Source of the DNA: Pseudomonas sp. R76
GTDB taxonomy: Bacteria; Pseudomonadota; Gammaproteobacteria; Pseudomonadales; Pseudomonadaceae
Assembly: GCF_009834565.1 (NCBI RefSeq)
Contig: NZ_CP019428.1
Span: 6,510,001 to 6,574,000 of the forward strand
Direction of reading: 5' to 3'
Length of the DNA: 64,000 nt
Numbering within the stretch: the first letter of the stretch is position 1; the number at the start of each line of letters is the position of its first letter. Of this stretch, positions 8,678 through 17,711 are shown in pieces. A model generated the notes under the pieces. The model did no database searches. It saw only the letters and a list, made by a program, of their open reading frames with translations, and was not told the DNA's origin. Both the position numbers and the translations under genes were made by a program.

Positions 8678-9879
8678 GAAGCGCTGGTTGGGGTGGTGCT
8701 TGGCGCTACCGGTGCAGGTGTGCTGCTGGCCGATGCGGTTGGAGCGGTGGAAGCTGCGGGGGTAGCAGCCGGAGCTGCTGGAGTTGCTGGCTTGGCCGGT
8801 GCAGGCTTGGCGGCAGCAGGTTTTGCGGCCGGCTTGGCGGCTGGTTTCGCAGCAGCTGGTTTTGCGGCTGGCTTGGCGGCTGGTTTTGCAGCAGCTGGTT
8901 TAGCGGCCGGCTTGGCAGCTGGTTTTGCAGCAGCCGGTTTAGCGGCCGGCTTGGCAGCTGGTTTTGCAGCAGCCGGTTTAGCGGCTGGCTTGGCAGCTGG
9001 TTTTGCAGCAGCGGTTTTAGCGGCTGGCTTGGCAGCTGGTTTTGCAGCAGCAGTTTTAGCGGCTGGCTTGGCAGCTGGTTTTGCGGCAGCAGTTTTAGCG
9101 GCTGGCTTGGCAGCTGGTTTTGCGGCAGCGGTTTTAACGGCTGGCTTGGTAGCTGGTTTTGCAGCAGCGGTTTTAGCGGCTGGCTTGGCGGCTGGTTTTG
9201 CAGCAGCGGTTTTAGCGGCTGGCTTGGCAGCTGGTTTCGCAGCAGCGGTTTTAGCAGCTGGCTTGGCGGCTGGTTTTGCAGCAGCAGTTTTAGCGGCTGG
9301 CTTGGCAGCTGTTTTCGCAGCAGCGGTTTTAGCAGCTGGCTTGGCGGCTGGTTTTGCAGCAGCGGTTTTAGCAGCTGGCTTGGCGGCTGGTTTTGCAGCA
9401 GCGGTTTTAGCAGCTGGCTTGGCGGCTGGTTTTGCAGCAGCGGTTTTAGCAGCTGGCTTGGCAGCAGCTTTAGCTGGCGTACGCGAGCCCAACACTTTAG
9501 CCACGGCCTCTTTCACACGACCAACGCCCTGGGCCAGTTTCAGGCTTTCCTGAGCGTCTTTTTTGAGTTGGGAAATGTAGGTGCGGGTTTCAGCTTGGCG
9601 ATCCTTGAGAGCGTCGAGCAAGTCCTCAAGCTCTTTGACAGCGTCTTTGGCTTTGGCTTGAGCCTTGGCCTTGCCGGCAGTCGCGGCGTCTTGCAGTTTG
9701 GTGCGGGATTTGTGCAGCTTTTCTTGCGCTTTACCGCGTTGTTTTTCCAGTTTGGCGAGCAGTTTTTCTGCATCGGCCAAGGCTTGGGAGCACGCGCTTT
9801 CCAGATGTTCGAGCAAGCTGCCCGAAAGTTGTTGGAGTAAATGCAACGGGGTATTTACAGGCTTCTGTTTGGCCGACAT
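8674..9879 (-). CDS. algP: AlgP (AlgR3), histone H1-like alginate regulator
   Basis: 401 residues. Residues 1-120 form a charged coiled-coil; residues about 130-375 are Lys/Pro/Ala repeats (KPAAKPAAKTAA units), like the histone H1 tail of P. aeruginosa AlgP, which binds DNA and affects algD transcription. The DNA repeat has a 39-bp period. Strong ribosome site AGGAGGT before ATG 9879. Near algQ, algR and hem genes as in other pseudomonads. Repeat number probably varies between strains. Confidence 0.93.
   Translation of the reverse strand: MSAKQKPVNTPLHLLQQLSGSLLEHLESACSQALADAEKLLAKLEKQRGKAQEKLHKSRTKLQDAATAGKAKAQAKAKDAVKELEDLLDALKDRQAETRTYISQLKKDAQESLKLAQGVGRVKEAVAKVLGSRTPAKAAAKPAAKTAAAKPAAKPAAKTAAAKPAAKPAAKTAAAKPAAKPAAKTAAAKTAAKPAAKTAAAKPAAKPAAKTAAAKPAAKPAAKTAAAKPAAKPAAKTAAAKPATKPAVKTAAAKPAAKPAAKTAAAKPAAKPAAKTAAAKPAAKPAAKTAAAKPAAKPAAKPAAAKPAAKPAAKPAAAKPAAKPAAKPAAAKPAAKPAAKPAAAKPAAKPAAKPAAAKPAPAKPATPAAPAATPAASTAPTASASSTPAPVAPSTTPTSAS
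8806..9470. repeat. tandem 39-bp repeat array inside algP
   Basis: Imperfect tandem copies of a 39-bp unit encoding a 13-residue Ala/Lys/Pro(Thr) block. Proximal copies (protein C-terminal side) carry KPAAA where distal ones carry KTAAA. Such arrays expand and contract by slippage. It is not a CRISPR: there are no unique spacers. Confidence 0.85.
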
Positions 9880-10071
9880 GGTTTACCTCCTGGCTGACGT
9901 GGGTGCGGCTCATACTAGCCCTCTGCTCTTACCGCCGCTAGGGCATGTTGACAGTATCGTTTGCCTTGCGTTGCACCGTGAGTAAATTCTTATCGATATA
10001 ACAAAAAACTGCGGCACTTTTTGCGCACTCACACTGGCATAATCCGTCGCACTTTCGGCGGGAGAATGCTT

Positions 10072-10749
10072 ATGTCGCGTTACCTTTTTCTAGTGCTCGG
10101 CTTGGCGGTTTGCGCGGCCAATGCGGGTGAACAATCGCCGCCAAAAACCACTGCCAAAGACCCACATAATCTCGCTTATAGCCTGGGGGCGAGCCTCGGC
10201 GAACGCTTGCGCCAAGAGGTCCCGGACCTGCAGATCCAGGCCCTGATCGACGGACTCAAACAAGCCTATCAGGGCAAGCCACTGGCATTGGATAACGCAC
10301 GCATCGAGCAAATTCTCGCCGAGCACGAGGCAGAAAATGCAGCCGACGCGCAGGCGCCGCAAAGCGAAAAAGCACTGGCTGCAGAGCAGCAATTTTTGGC
10401 CAGGGAAAAAGCCGCAGATGGCGTGCGTGAACTCGCGGATGGCATCCTGCTCACAGAGCTGAAGCCTGGCTGCGGCAGCAAGCCGCTGGCCAGTGATGAA
10501 GTACAAGTGAACTACGTGGGTCGTTTACCCGACGGGACCGTCTTCGATAAGAGCACTCAGCCGCAATGGTTTCGCCTGGGCAGCGTGATCAGCGGCTGGA
10601 GCAGTGCCCTGCAACAAATGCCCGTAGGCGCGAAATGGCGACTGGTGATTCCATCGGCCCAAGCCTATGGCGCCGACGGTGCGGGCGAGTTGATCCCGCC
10701 GTATACGCCGCTGGTGTTCGAGATCGAATTGCTCGGCACCCGGCACTGA
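10072..10749 (+). CDS. FKBP-type peptidyl-prolyl isomerase, exported
   Basis: 225 residues. Signal peptide ending near CAANA, then an FKBP N-terminal dimerisation domain (residues about 25-110, AYSLGASLGERL) and a C-terminal FKBP domain (about 140-225: VQVNYVGRLPDGTVFDKS, AYGADGAGELIPPYTPLVFEIELL). Predicted periplasmic proline isomerase/chaperone. ATG 10072 sits about 7 bp from GGGAG; the ATG at 10066 is too close to that site. Confidence 0.87.
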   Translation: MSRYLFLVLGLAVCAANAGEQSPPKTTAKDPHNLAYSLGASLGERLRQEVPDLQIQALIDGLKQAYQGKPLALDNARIEQILAEHEAENAADAQAPQSEKALAAEQQFLAREKAADGVRELADGILLTELKPGCGSKPLASDEVQVNYVGRLPDGTVFDKSTQPQWFRLGSVISGWSSALQQMPVGAKWRLVIPSAQAYGADGAGELIPPYTPLVFEIELLGTRH

Positions 10750-10754
10750 GCCAA

Positions 10755-10788
10755 TAAAAAACGGCGCGCAATGCGCACCGTTTTTTTA
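10755..10788. terminator. bidirectional intrinsic terminator
   Basis: A run of A, a GC-rich hairpin (ACGGCGCGC / GCGCACCGT) and a run of seven T, between the convergent FKBP and algQ genes; it can serve both strands. Confidence 0.8.
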
Positions 10789-10803
10789 TCTCACCGCTGA
10801 GGG

Positions 10804-11262
10804 TCAGGCCTGGATTGCGGCCTCTTCCTTGTGGGCGTTGTGCAGCACTTCGATCAGGCAGTCTTCCAGTTCGAAACGCTCGTGTAGCAGGCCACCCAGC
10901 TCTTTGAATTTCTCGGCAACGCATTTGCCGGCATCACACAGGTCTGTGAACACCAGCAGCTTCTCCGTGATGACATCGATGCGCGGGTAAATAGTCTCTG
11001 CCAGGTCCAGACCTCGCTGATCATCAAAGGCTTGCGCTTCCTTTGTCAGCTGCTCGTAGACACCGAAATGCCCGGCAGACACGTAGTCCACCAACACACC
11101 ACAGAACTCCTGCAACGGTTCACGATTCTCAGCCAGTGCCTCAGGCTTGGCGCCGAGAGCATCAAAGGCCCGAACCAGTTCGTGACGTGCCTTCAACCAG
11201 CTGTCGATCAGCTTGTGCACCCCACCCCAGCGTTCCTGAGCATTCTGACAACTTTCCAGCAT
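10804..11262 (-). CDS. algQ: AlgQ / Rsd, anti-sigma-70 regulator
   Basis: 152 residues, starting [20 protein letters not shown]. All-helical Rsd/AlgQ family protein; AlgQ of P. aeruginosa binds the primary sigma factor and influences alginate, pyoverdine and virulence gene expression. Length and sequence match the family throughout. Placement beside dsbB and algP is the conserved pseudomonad order. The 211 bp between its start and the dsbB stop hold no gene. Confidence 0.93.
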   Translation of the reverse strand: MLESCQNAQERWGGVHKLIDSWLKARHELVRAFDALGAKPEALAENREPLQEFCGVLVDYVSAGHFGVYEQLTKEAQAFDDQRGLDLAETIYPRIDVITEKLLVFTDLCDAGKCVAEKFKELGGLLHERFELEDCLIEVLHNAHKEEAAIQA

Positions 11263-11473
11263 GATGATCTCTCTTCCCTATAGGGGGCGCTGCCGCTCTG
11301 TGCCCGCGCAACACTTCAAGGATAAAAGCGGCAGCCGGACAAGGCCGCATCTGACAATCGGTTTCGATAATGCGTGCGGGCCAGATTATGCCCGCATGAC
11401 TATGGCTTCAAGGTACGCAGGAGAGAAAGTTCATACAAGTGTTTAATCCTGTCCTACACACTGCGACGTACTT

Positions 11474-11995
11474 CTATTGCCTCGCCAGGCCCAGGCGGCG
11501 GGCGAAAAGCAGCGGTGAAAACTGCATAACGCCCAGGATCAACATCGCCACGAAGAACAACAGGCTCCACTCCGGGAGGCTCAGGTCAAACAGTGTCCAG
11601 TTGAGCTCCACGCAGTCGACAGTACCTTTGACTGTCGACTGCAAGGCCTGCCACAGCGACAGGTTTTCAATCATGTATTGCAGGCTCGGCCAGCAATTGG
11701 CGGCCTGCTCAGGTGCGACACTTTGTAACAGCACCTGACGCACTGCAGTTATAGCGCCGAGCAACGCACAGCCCATGCTCGCCAGACCGTAAAAGTAGAC
11801 CATGGAGCGCTTTGGGCTATGAAACACAGCCACCAGATTGAGCAACGTGAAAATTGCCAGAAAGATGCGTTGCACCTGGCAAAGGAAACACGGACGGAGC
11901 AGCGCGCCATACTCAAGATAAAAAGACGCACCCAACGTCAGCGCACCAGCCATGAACGCCAGGAGAAACAAGGAGCGTGAAGGGGCCAAAGACAT
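11474..11995 (-). CDS. dsbB: disulfide bond formation protein DsbB
   Basis: 173 residues from ATG 11995 (MSLAPSRSLF). Four hydrophobic segments; the first Cys pair is in PCFLCQVQR and the second in ANCWPS ... TVDCVEL, as needed to reoxidise DsbA and pass electrons to ubiquinone in the inner membrane. An in-frame start 20 codons upstream is unlikely because family members begin at this Met. Confidence 0.9.
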   Translation of the reverse strand: MSLAPSRSLFLLAFMAGALTLGASFYLEYGALLRPCFLCQVQRIFLAIFTLLNLVAVFHSPKRSMVYFYGLASMGCALLGAITAVRQVLLQSVAPEQAANCWPSLQYMIENLSLWQALQSTVKGTVDCVELNWTLFDLSLPEWSLLFFVAMLILGVMQFSPLLFARRLGLARQ

Positions 11996-12183
11996 TGTTA
12001 TCCGTACCGCAAGAGATAGGCCGTTACGGTAGAGGAAAGGCCCGACTCCTTTCAATACGCGCTAGCGCAGACTATTCCGCGAGAGCATGAGGATATGCCG
12101 TCAGAACCTGGATGACTTTGAGCAGCTACCAGTAGGAATTCATTACGTAGCGCTTTAGACCGAGTATTTACACGGCAATGGAG

Positions 12184-12213
12184 GGTTGGCCCTCAGATAC
12201 GTCTGAGCCAACC
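12184..12213. terminator. long hairpin downstream of hemY
   Basis: GGTTGGC-CCTCAGA and TCTGAG-CCAACC arms face each other around TACG, 18 bp past the hemY stop. It lacks a T run on the minus strand, so it may be a processing or weak termination structure. The remaining 12056-12231 has no gene. Confidence 0.5.
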
Positions 12214-12231
12214 TTCGCACTCTTTCCTACT

Positions 12232-13473
12232 TCAAACTCGTGCAGGTACCGGTAACGGCGACGCCAGCAAACGGCTGTCCAAAAGCCCCAGGCCTTCCTG
12301 GAACAACTGGTTACTGCGCTCGGTGTCACCCAGCTGGGCCAGTAGACGTGCCAGCTCGGCACAGGCTTCGGGATTGCGCTGCACCTGCAGGCTGCTTTCC
12401 AGGTAATCACGCGCCTTGCCCCACAAACTGTTTTGCAGGCACAGGCGGCCCAGGGTCAGCAACAAGCTGGCATCCCCCGGATGATCCTTGAGCCAGCCCT
12501 CGGCAAACTTCAACTGCCGAGCCGGGTCTGCGCCACGCAGCAAACCGTAAAGCCGGATCAGGTGGCTGTCATAACCGCGCTTGATGGCGCCGCGCAGCAC
12601 TTCCTCGGCTTTGGTATCGGCGCCCAATCGACGCAGTTGCTCGGCGTACGCCAGCACCAGTTGCGGCTGCTGGCGTTGAGCGGAAGTCAGTTGCTCCCAA
12701 GCCCGGTCCAGCGCCTGCAAACCCGCTTCGCCTTGTTCTTCGCGCAGGGCAGCCAAGCCCAGGTTTTCACCCCAGGCACGGCGTTCCAGCTCGGCCAGCT
12801 CGCTGGCCGGCAGGACTTTGTCCTTACGCAGCTCCGGCAACAGGCGAATCACCGACGACCAGTCGCCCCGCTGCTGATACAGGCGCTGCAACTGACGCAA
12901 GACTTGTGGGTTATGGGGATGACGCTCATGCATCGCCTGCAGGGTGACCAAGGCGCCTTCAGTATCGCCACGGTCCATCTGCAACTGCGCATGGCTCAAG
13001 GCGACAGCCAGTTCCGCCTGCGGTTGGCGCTCAAGTGCGCGCTCCAGCAAGCCGTCAGACTCTTCGTAACGGCCCTGTTCATTGGCCGCGCGTGCTGCGC
13101 CGAGGTAGTAAAGCAATGGCTGGCGCTCGGCCTCGGCGGCGCGGTGCAGGTGGCGTTCGGCGCTGGCCCAGCGGCCTTCGGCGAGGTCCATCTGGCCTTG
13201 CTCGATCGCGATCTGTACCCGCCGGCTGCGGTTGCGCCGCGACCACGGGTTGACCACGCCACCGGAGGCGGTCACCAGGCCGAGCAGCACCCGGATCAGG
13301 TAGATCGCCAGGATGACGATAAACACGGCCGCCAGCGTCGCCCACAAGCTCGACTCGTAATGCAGCACATGCGGATAGGTAATCAGCACGTAGCCGGTGT
13401 GCTTGGAAATGCCCACGGCCAGTGCCAGGGCGATGGCAATCGCCAGCACCAGGATCACATAGAAACGCTTCAT
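12232..13473 (-). CDS. hemY: HemY, TPR-containing heme-cluster membrane protein
   Basis: 413 residues. Two N-terminal membrane helices (residues about 3-20 and 42-68) with the family loop GYVLITYPHVLHYESSLWATL, then a TPR-rich cytoplasmic part. This is the proteobacterial HemY of the hemCDXY cluster, unrelated to Bacillus HemY oxidase. Its role in protoheme synthesis is thought to be structural or regulatory. Starts 5 bp after hemX in the same operon. Confidence 0.92.
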   Translation of the reverse strand: MKRFYVILVLAIAIALALAVGISKHTGYVLITYPHVLHYESSLWATLAAVFIVILAIYLIRVLLGLVTASGGVVNPWSRRNRSRRVQIAIEQGQMDLAEGRWASAERHLHRAAEAERQPLLYYLGAARAANEQGRYEESDGLLERALERQPQAELAVALSHAQLQMDRGDTEGALVTLQAMHERHPHNPQVLRQLQRLYQQRGDWSSVIRLLPELRKDKVLPASELAELERRAWGENLGLAALREEQGEAGLQALDRAWEQLTSAQRQQPQLVLAYAEQLRRLGADTKAEEVLRGAIKRGYDSHLIRLYGLLRGADPARQLKFAEGWLKDHPGDASLLLTLGRLCLQNSLWGKARDYLESSLQVQRNPEACAELARLLAQLGDTERSNQLFQEGLGLLDSRLLASPLPVPARV

Positions 13474-13478
13474 CGGCT

Positions 13479-14594
13479 CTACTCCTTGGTCGCCGGCGTG
13501 CCCGCCGACGCCTTGGCTTCATCGGCAGACAGATGACGGCGCTCAAGGTAGGCCTGCACGGCGGCCAAACTGGCAGCAAGGTCCGGCGTGGCCACGGAGA
13601 CAGCCTTGGGCTCAAGCTCGGCAATACGCGCCAGCATCGCCTTGCTCTGCGGGTTGTCCTGATTGAAGTTGTCCTGCAGCACACCGCGTGCCTCACCCAA
13701 GGCGCGGCTGTACACCGCCGTCTCGCCATTGAGCGCAGCCCATTGGGCTTGCTCCAAGGCCAGGCTCAGGGCCAGGCGCACCTGGTTCAAGCCTTGGCCT
13801 GCGAGCAGCGGGCGAATGTTGTCGTCAGGGTTGAAGTCGATGCGGAAGTAGCGGGAGATCTGCTCCCACCACTGGCTCCAGCGGCTGTCGGTATCCGAGG
13901 TCGGGCGACCTTGGGCAGCCGGCTCGGTGAGCTGGTATTCGGGCGCGATGGCCGCCAATTGCACGACCTGATCACGCAAGGCCGCCAGTTGCAGGTACAG
14001 CCCGGTGCGGTCCGGCTGCTCGGTACTGCGCAGCGCGGCGAGGCTCTTGGCCAATTGCTCACGCGCGGCGTAGGCGCCGGGATCACTCTGCTCGCGCAGA
14101 ATTTCGTCGGCGCCCTGGACCAGTGCCTGAGCGCTGTTAATGTCCTGCAGGGCCGAGAGGCGCAAGCTGGCCAGACGGATCAAGTGCTCGGCTTCAGCCA
14201 GGCGCCAGTCCTGGCGGCTGGCACCCAGCACCGTTTCCAGACGTTGGCTGAGGCGCTGCTGATCACCCTGTAACTGCGCGACCAGACGGCGACGGTCTTC
14301 CAGTTCATCCGCCGCAGGCAACTGCGCCAGGCGAGCCGTCAACTGCTGCTGGTTCTGTTTGAGTGATTGGGCTTGGTCATCGAGGGTCTGCACCTGGCCC
14401 AGCTGCTGCTGGCTGCTGGCTTGCAGGGCGCGGACCTGCCAGATGCCCCAACCGCCGGCGGCAACACCCGCGGCGCCGAGCAGCAAGGCGACGATTGCCA
14501 GGCCATTGCCACGGCGTGGCGCGGTGACCGGTGACTCAGCGGGCGCATCAAGTACGGGCTGGGCTTCATCTTTAGGCAAGGCTGTTTCGCTCAC
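13479..14594 (-). CDS. hemX: HemX family protein
   Basis: 371 residues. A cytoplasmic Pro/Ala-rich N-terminus, one membrane helix (about 29-55), a coiled-coil rich in Gln (about 60-125), then the HemX domain. Often annotated as uroporphyrinogen-III C-methyltransferase, but no SAM-binding motif is visible, so catalysis is doubtful. Probably an envelope-anchored partner of HemY. Lies 41 bp after hemD. Confidence 0.9.
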   Translation of the reverse strand: MSETALPKDEAQPVLDAPAESPVTAPRRGNGLAIVALLLGAAGVAAGGWGIWQVRALQASSQQQLGQVQTLDDQAQSLKQNQQQLTARLAQLPAADELEDRRRLVAQLQGDQQRLSQRLETVLGASRQDWRLAEAEHLIRLASLRLSALQDINSAQALVQGADEILREQSDPGAYAAREQLAKSLAALRSTEQPDRTGLYLQLAALRDQVVQLAAIAPEYQLTEPAAQGRPTSDTDSRWSQWWEQISRYFRIDFNPDDNIRPLLAGQGLNQVRLALSLALEQAQWAALNGETAVYSRALGEARGVLQDNFNQDNPQSKAMLARIAELEPKAVSVATPDLAASLAAVQAYLERRHLSADEAKASAGTPATKE

Positions 14595-14635
14595 GTATCC
14601 GTCCTTTGCGTATCAGAGAGTGGGCGCGGCATGCC

Positions 14636-15385
14636 TCATAGGGCACTGCTGCGTAACGCCACTAACAAAGCCGCGGCACTCGCGCCGCGACAATCCACAA
14701 CTTTTTCTGCGCCAGCGGCCCGCGCCATTTCATAGACCCGCGGGCTGGGCACGAACAACGGCAGCTGCGCCACCTCAGGCCAATCTTCGCCGGCCAAGGC
14801 TTGCAGGTGCAAAAAACCCTGCCCACTGCTGACCACTACGCCATTCAAGCGTTCCAACTGGATGCGTTGCATCAACGCCCCGGCGGCGTATACCGGAAGG
14901 AGACGACGATACAACTCCAGATAGTCGACACTAGCACCTTGCTCGCGTAAACGCTCAGCCAGCAGCTCCCGCCCACCCTCGCCACGCAGGATCAGCACCC
15001 GGGCACCGGGGCGTGCGATAGCCTCGCGCAAGGCCGGCAATGCAAGCAAGGCCTCGCTGTCGTCGCCACTGGACGGATAGTGAACGTTAAGGCCGTGGTC
15101 GGCCAGAACCTGCGCAGTGGCGGCACCGACGCTGAACCACGGCAACTGCGGCCAGGGCTGATCCAGCAGGTGCAAAGCAAGTCGCGCAGCGGGTTTGCTG
15201 ACCACAATGACCGCGCTATAACGGCTCAGGTCACGAAAAACCGCGTGTTGTTCGGCCGTCACCGGCAAGGCTTCGATGTCCAGCAAAGGCAAGCTGCTGC
15301 TGAAAATGCCGGCTTCGGACAACGTCGCGGCCAGGGCCGATGATTCCTCGGCAGGCCGCGTCAGCAGCACACGCCAGTCGGTCAC
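14636..15385 (-). CDS. hemD: uroporphyrinogen-III synthase
   Basis: 249 residues with the two-lobe HemD pattern ([10 protein letters not shown] start; VVSSGQGF; central and C-terminal Rossmann-like strands). Converts hydroxymethylbilane to uroporphyrinogen III with inversion of ring D, for heme, siroheme and cobalamin. Overlaps hemC by 4 bp, consistent with coupled translation. HemD sequences are weakly conserved; synteny makes the call secure. Confidence 0.93.
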   Translation of the reverse strand: MTDWRVLLTRPAEESSALAATLSEAGIFSSSLPLLDIEALPVTAEQHAVFRDLSRYSAVIVVSKPAARLALHLLDQPWPQLPWFSVGAATAQVLADHGLNVHYPSSGDDSEALLALPALREAIARPGARVLILRGEGGRELLAERLREQGASVDYLELYRRLLPVYAAGALMQRIQLERLNGVVVSSGQGFLHLQALAGEDWPEVAQLPLFVPSPRVYEMARAAGAEKVVDCRGASAAALLVALRSSAL

Positions 15386-16323
15386 TGCGGGCCGGCCTCG
15401 CCGTAGACTTTCTGGAGAATGGCGCCAGCGCCTTTTTCCAATAGCTCCTCTGCCACCTGGATACCCAGGGCAGTGGCGTCACGCTGTGGCCCGCGCACCT
15501 CGGCGGTCAGCAGCGTGCCGCCGGCCGGATCGCCGACCAGGCCACGCAGCCAAAGGTTTTCACCTTCGAGCACGGCGTAGCAGGCAATCGGCACCTGACA
15601 GCCACCATTGAGGTGTTTGTTCAAGGCGCGTTCGGCCGTTACACGAATCTCGGTGTCTTGGTGATCAAGGGGTTTGAGCAGGGCGTGGATTTCACTGTCG
15701 GCGGTGCGGCATTCAATGCCCACTGCGCCCTGCCCGCCTGCGGGCAAGCTGTCTTCGACGCTGATGGCCGAGGTGATCCGGTCTTCGAAACCGAGGCGAA
15801 TCAAACCGGCTGCTGCGAGGATAATCGCGTCATATTCGCCGGCATCCAGCTTGGCCAGGCGAGTGTTGACGTTGCCACGCAGAAAGCGGATTTGCAGGTC
15901 CGGGCGCCGGGTCAGCAACTGCGCCTGGCGACGCAGGCTCGAGGTGCCGACGATGCTGCCCAGGGGCAGTTCTTCCAGCGATGCGTAGGTGTTGGAAACG
16001 AACGCATCGCGCGGGTCTTCGCGCTCGCAGATGCAATACAGGCCCAGGCCTTCGGGGAAGTCCATCGGCACGTCTTTCATCGAATGCACGGCGATGTCGG
16101 CTTCGTTTTCCAGCAGCGCGGTTTCCAGTTCCTTGACGAACAGGCCCTTGCCGCCAATCTTCGACAATGGCGAGTCCAGCAGCTTGTCGCCGCGACTGAC
16201 CATGGGCACAAGAGACACTTTGAGACCCGGATGGGCCTGCTCAAGACGTGCTTTTACGTATTCGGCCTGCCACAAGGCCAAAGCGCTTTTACGGGTGGCG
16301 ATGCGGATTTCGCGAGAGGACAT
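15382..16323 (-). CDS. hemC: hydroxymethylbilane synthase (porphobilinogen deaminase)
   Basis: 313 residues. Opens [18 protein letters not shown]; contains [17 protein letters not shown] and the [11 protein letters not shown] segment whose Cys carries the dipyrromethane cofactor. Condenses four porphobilinogens to hydroxymethylbilane. First gene of hemCDXY; 138 bp separate it from the algR stop, so it may share the algR transcript. Confidence 0.96.
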   Translation of the reverse strand: MSSREIRIATRKSALALWQAEYVKARLEQAHPGLKVSLVPMVSRGDKLLDSPLSKIGGKGLFVKELETALLENEADIAVHSMKDVPMDFPEGLGLYCICEREDPRDAFVSNTYASLEELPLGSIVGTSSLRRQAQLLTRRPDLQIRFLRGNVNTRLAKLDAGEYDAIILAAAGLIRLGFEDRITSAISVEDSLPAGGQGAVGIECRTADSEIHALLKPLDHQDTEIRVTAERALNKHLNGGCQVPIACYAVLEGENLWLRGLVGDPAGGTLLTAEVRGPQRDATALGIQVAEELLEKGAGAILQKVYGEAGPQ

Positions 16324-16461
16324 GGATCAATCCGTACTGAATAGATACGGCAGATAATAACAGCTCAGGCAAATACGCTTTGATTTGAATCAGCAAGTGC
16401 GGGGCCTCCCTGGCCGCATCGCACCGGGATAAAGCATGCAGGCCTCACCAAAGCCCTTGGG

Positions 16462-17208
16462 CTAAAGCTGCTGCATCATCTTGCGCACACCGGCGACGTG
16501 GCGGCGGCTGACGATCAAGGCGTCGCCATTGAGCCCTTTCAGGAACAACTGAAAGTGCCCCAGGGGCGTGCGCTGCAGACGCTCTATTCGCTCGCGAGCC
16601 ACCAGCGCGTTGCGGTGGATGCGCACAAAGCGGTCGCCGAATTCATCTTCAAGGGCCTTGAGCGGCTCATCGAGCAAGACTTCGCCAGTCTCGTGACGCA
16701 GGGTCACGTACTTGTGGTCAGCGATAAAATAGACCACCTGGCTCAGGGGAATCAGCTCGATACCTTTGCGGGTCCGCGCGCTGATATGGCTACGCGGCCC
16801 GTTGCCACTTTGCGCCGCCGGCTGGGTCAGCGCGGCGAGCTGGACGCGGTTGGGGCGCTCGGCTTTTTTCAGGGCCTTGAGCAGCGCCTCGGCGGTCGCC
16901 GGCTTGGCGACAAAGCTGACACCGCTGTCTTCGAGCGTCTGCGCAGAAAACTCTTCTTGAGCTGCGCATAACACCACGGCAGGCGGCGATTCTCGCTCGC
17001 TCAGGCGGGCGGCCACTTGCAAGCCATCAAGGCCTGGCAGGCGAATATCGAGCAACACCAAGTCCGGCTTGAGGCTGTCGATCAGCGTCAACGCCTCCTC
17101 GCCGTTGGTGGCGCTCGGTTCAAGGACTGTATAACCCTCGAGTTCACTGACCAGACGGCTCAGTCGCTCGCGGGCTTGGGGTTCGTCATCAACGATCAGG
17201 ACATTCAT
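16462..17208 (-). CDS. algR: response regulator AlgR (LytTR type)
   Basis: 248 residues from ATG 17208 (MNVLIVDDEP). Receiver domain with acidic pair at 7-8 and phospho-acceptor Asp54 in DLVLLDIRLPG; C-terminal LytTR DNA-binding domain (about 140-245). AlgR controls alginate, twitching motility and other genes. Its ATG overlaps the TGA of a degraded algZ fragment (ATGA), so it was once coupled to algZ. With the kinase gone here, AlgR must be unphosphorylated, use another donor, or act by expression level. Confidence 0.95.
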   Translation of the reverse strand: MNVLIVDDEPQARERLSRLVSELEGYTVLEPSATNGEEALTLIDSLKPDLVLLDIRLPGLDGLQVAARLSERESPPAVVLCAAQEEFSAQTLEDSGVSFVAKPATAEALLKALKKAERPNRVQLAALTQPAAQSGNGPRSHISARTRKGIELIPLSQVVYFIADHKYVTLRHETGEVLLDEPLKALEDEFGDRFVRIHRNALVARERIERLQRTPLGHFQLFLKGLNGDALIVSRRHVAGVRKMMQQL

Positions 17209-17549
17209 ATTGCGCTGGATTCCTGCGTGAGTCTCGCACAAGGATAGCGTAGACAGGTGCGGTGACTTGCGTCACAGCGATCCACGCTAAGACTAGCGCG
17301 AGCGGCAAAAAGTGCCCTGAGAGCGGCACCCATATTTACCCGGACCTGTTCAATAGCGCCCAAGACCTGCTGCCTGCGGGCATCGTCGTAGGGTTTGCTG
17401 ATACACAATCCGAATACCCCCCTTTTTTAATGGATAGTCTGGGCTATGACCGCATCACCCGACTTTGGTGCATTCCCACACTATCAGTCCAACTGTAGAC
17501 GCTGGCTGAGACGACATTGCTCAATCGACAAATATCGTTTCAATAAGCC
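17205..17549 (-). pseudogene. algZ: algZ (fimS) sensor kinase remnant
   Basis: Two fragments of a LytS/AlgZ-type kinase on the minus strand. 17549-17487 encodes LLKRYLSIEQCRLSQRLQLD, matching the conserved YLxIEQxRxxxRL segment of this kinase family, then runs into TGA. 17426-17205 encodes the C-terminal ATPase tail (ISKPYDD...LRALFAARASLSV) ending in a TGA that overlaps the algR ATG. The membrane domain, the phosphorylatable His region and about 60 residues of the ATPase domain are missing. Synteny (argH-algZ-algR) supports the identity. Confidence 0.7.
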
Positions 17550-17711
17550 CCTGCCTCCAGTCTCGTCCTGGACGCGTTCGGCGGCAAGGCACTTAGCCAT
17601 CCTTCGCACAAATAAAAATGCCGACCACCCGCAGCACCGCCTCCACGGGCAACCCTGTTATTATCGGCGGCACACCTCCACGCCTCTTTTAAGCAGATCA
17701 CGAGCGAATCC

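Noticed and set aside
8693..9553. Gly/Ala/Leu repetitive frame opposite algP, and the repeat array as a CRISPR
   Set aside because: The frame merely mirrors the AlgP repeats. The array has no unique spacers and codes for the AlgP tail.
12433..13536. Long plus-strand frame across hemY
   Set aside because: Antisense of a clear TPR protein; no independent ribosome site or motif.
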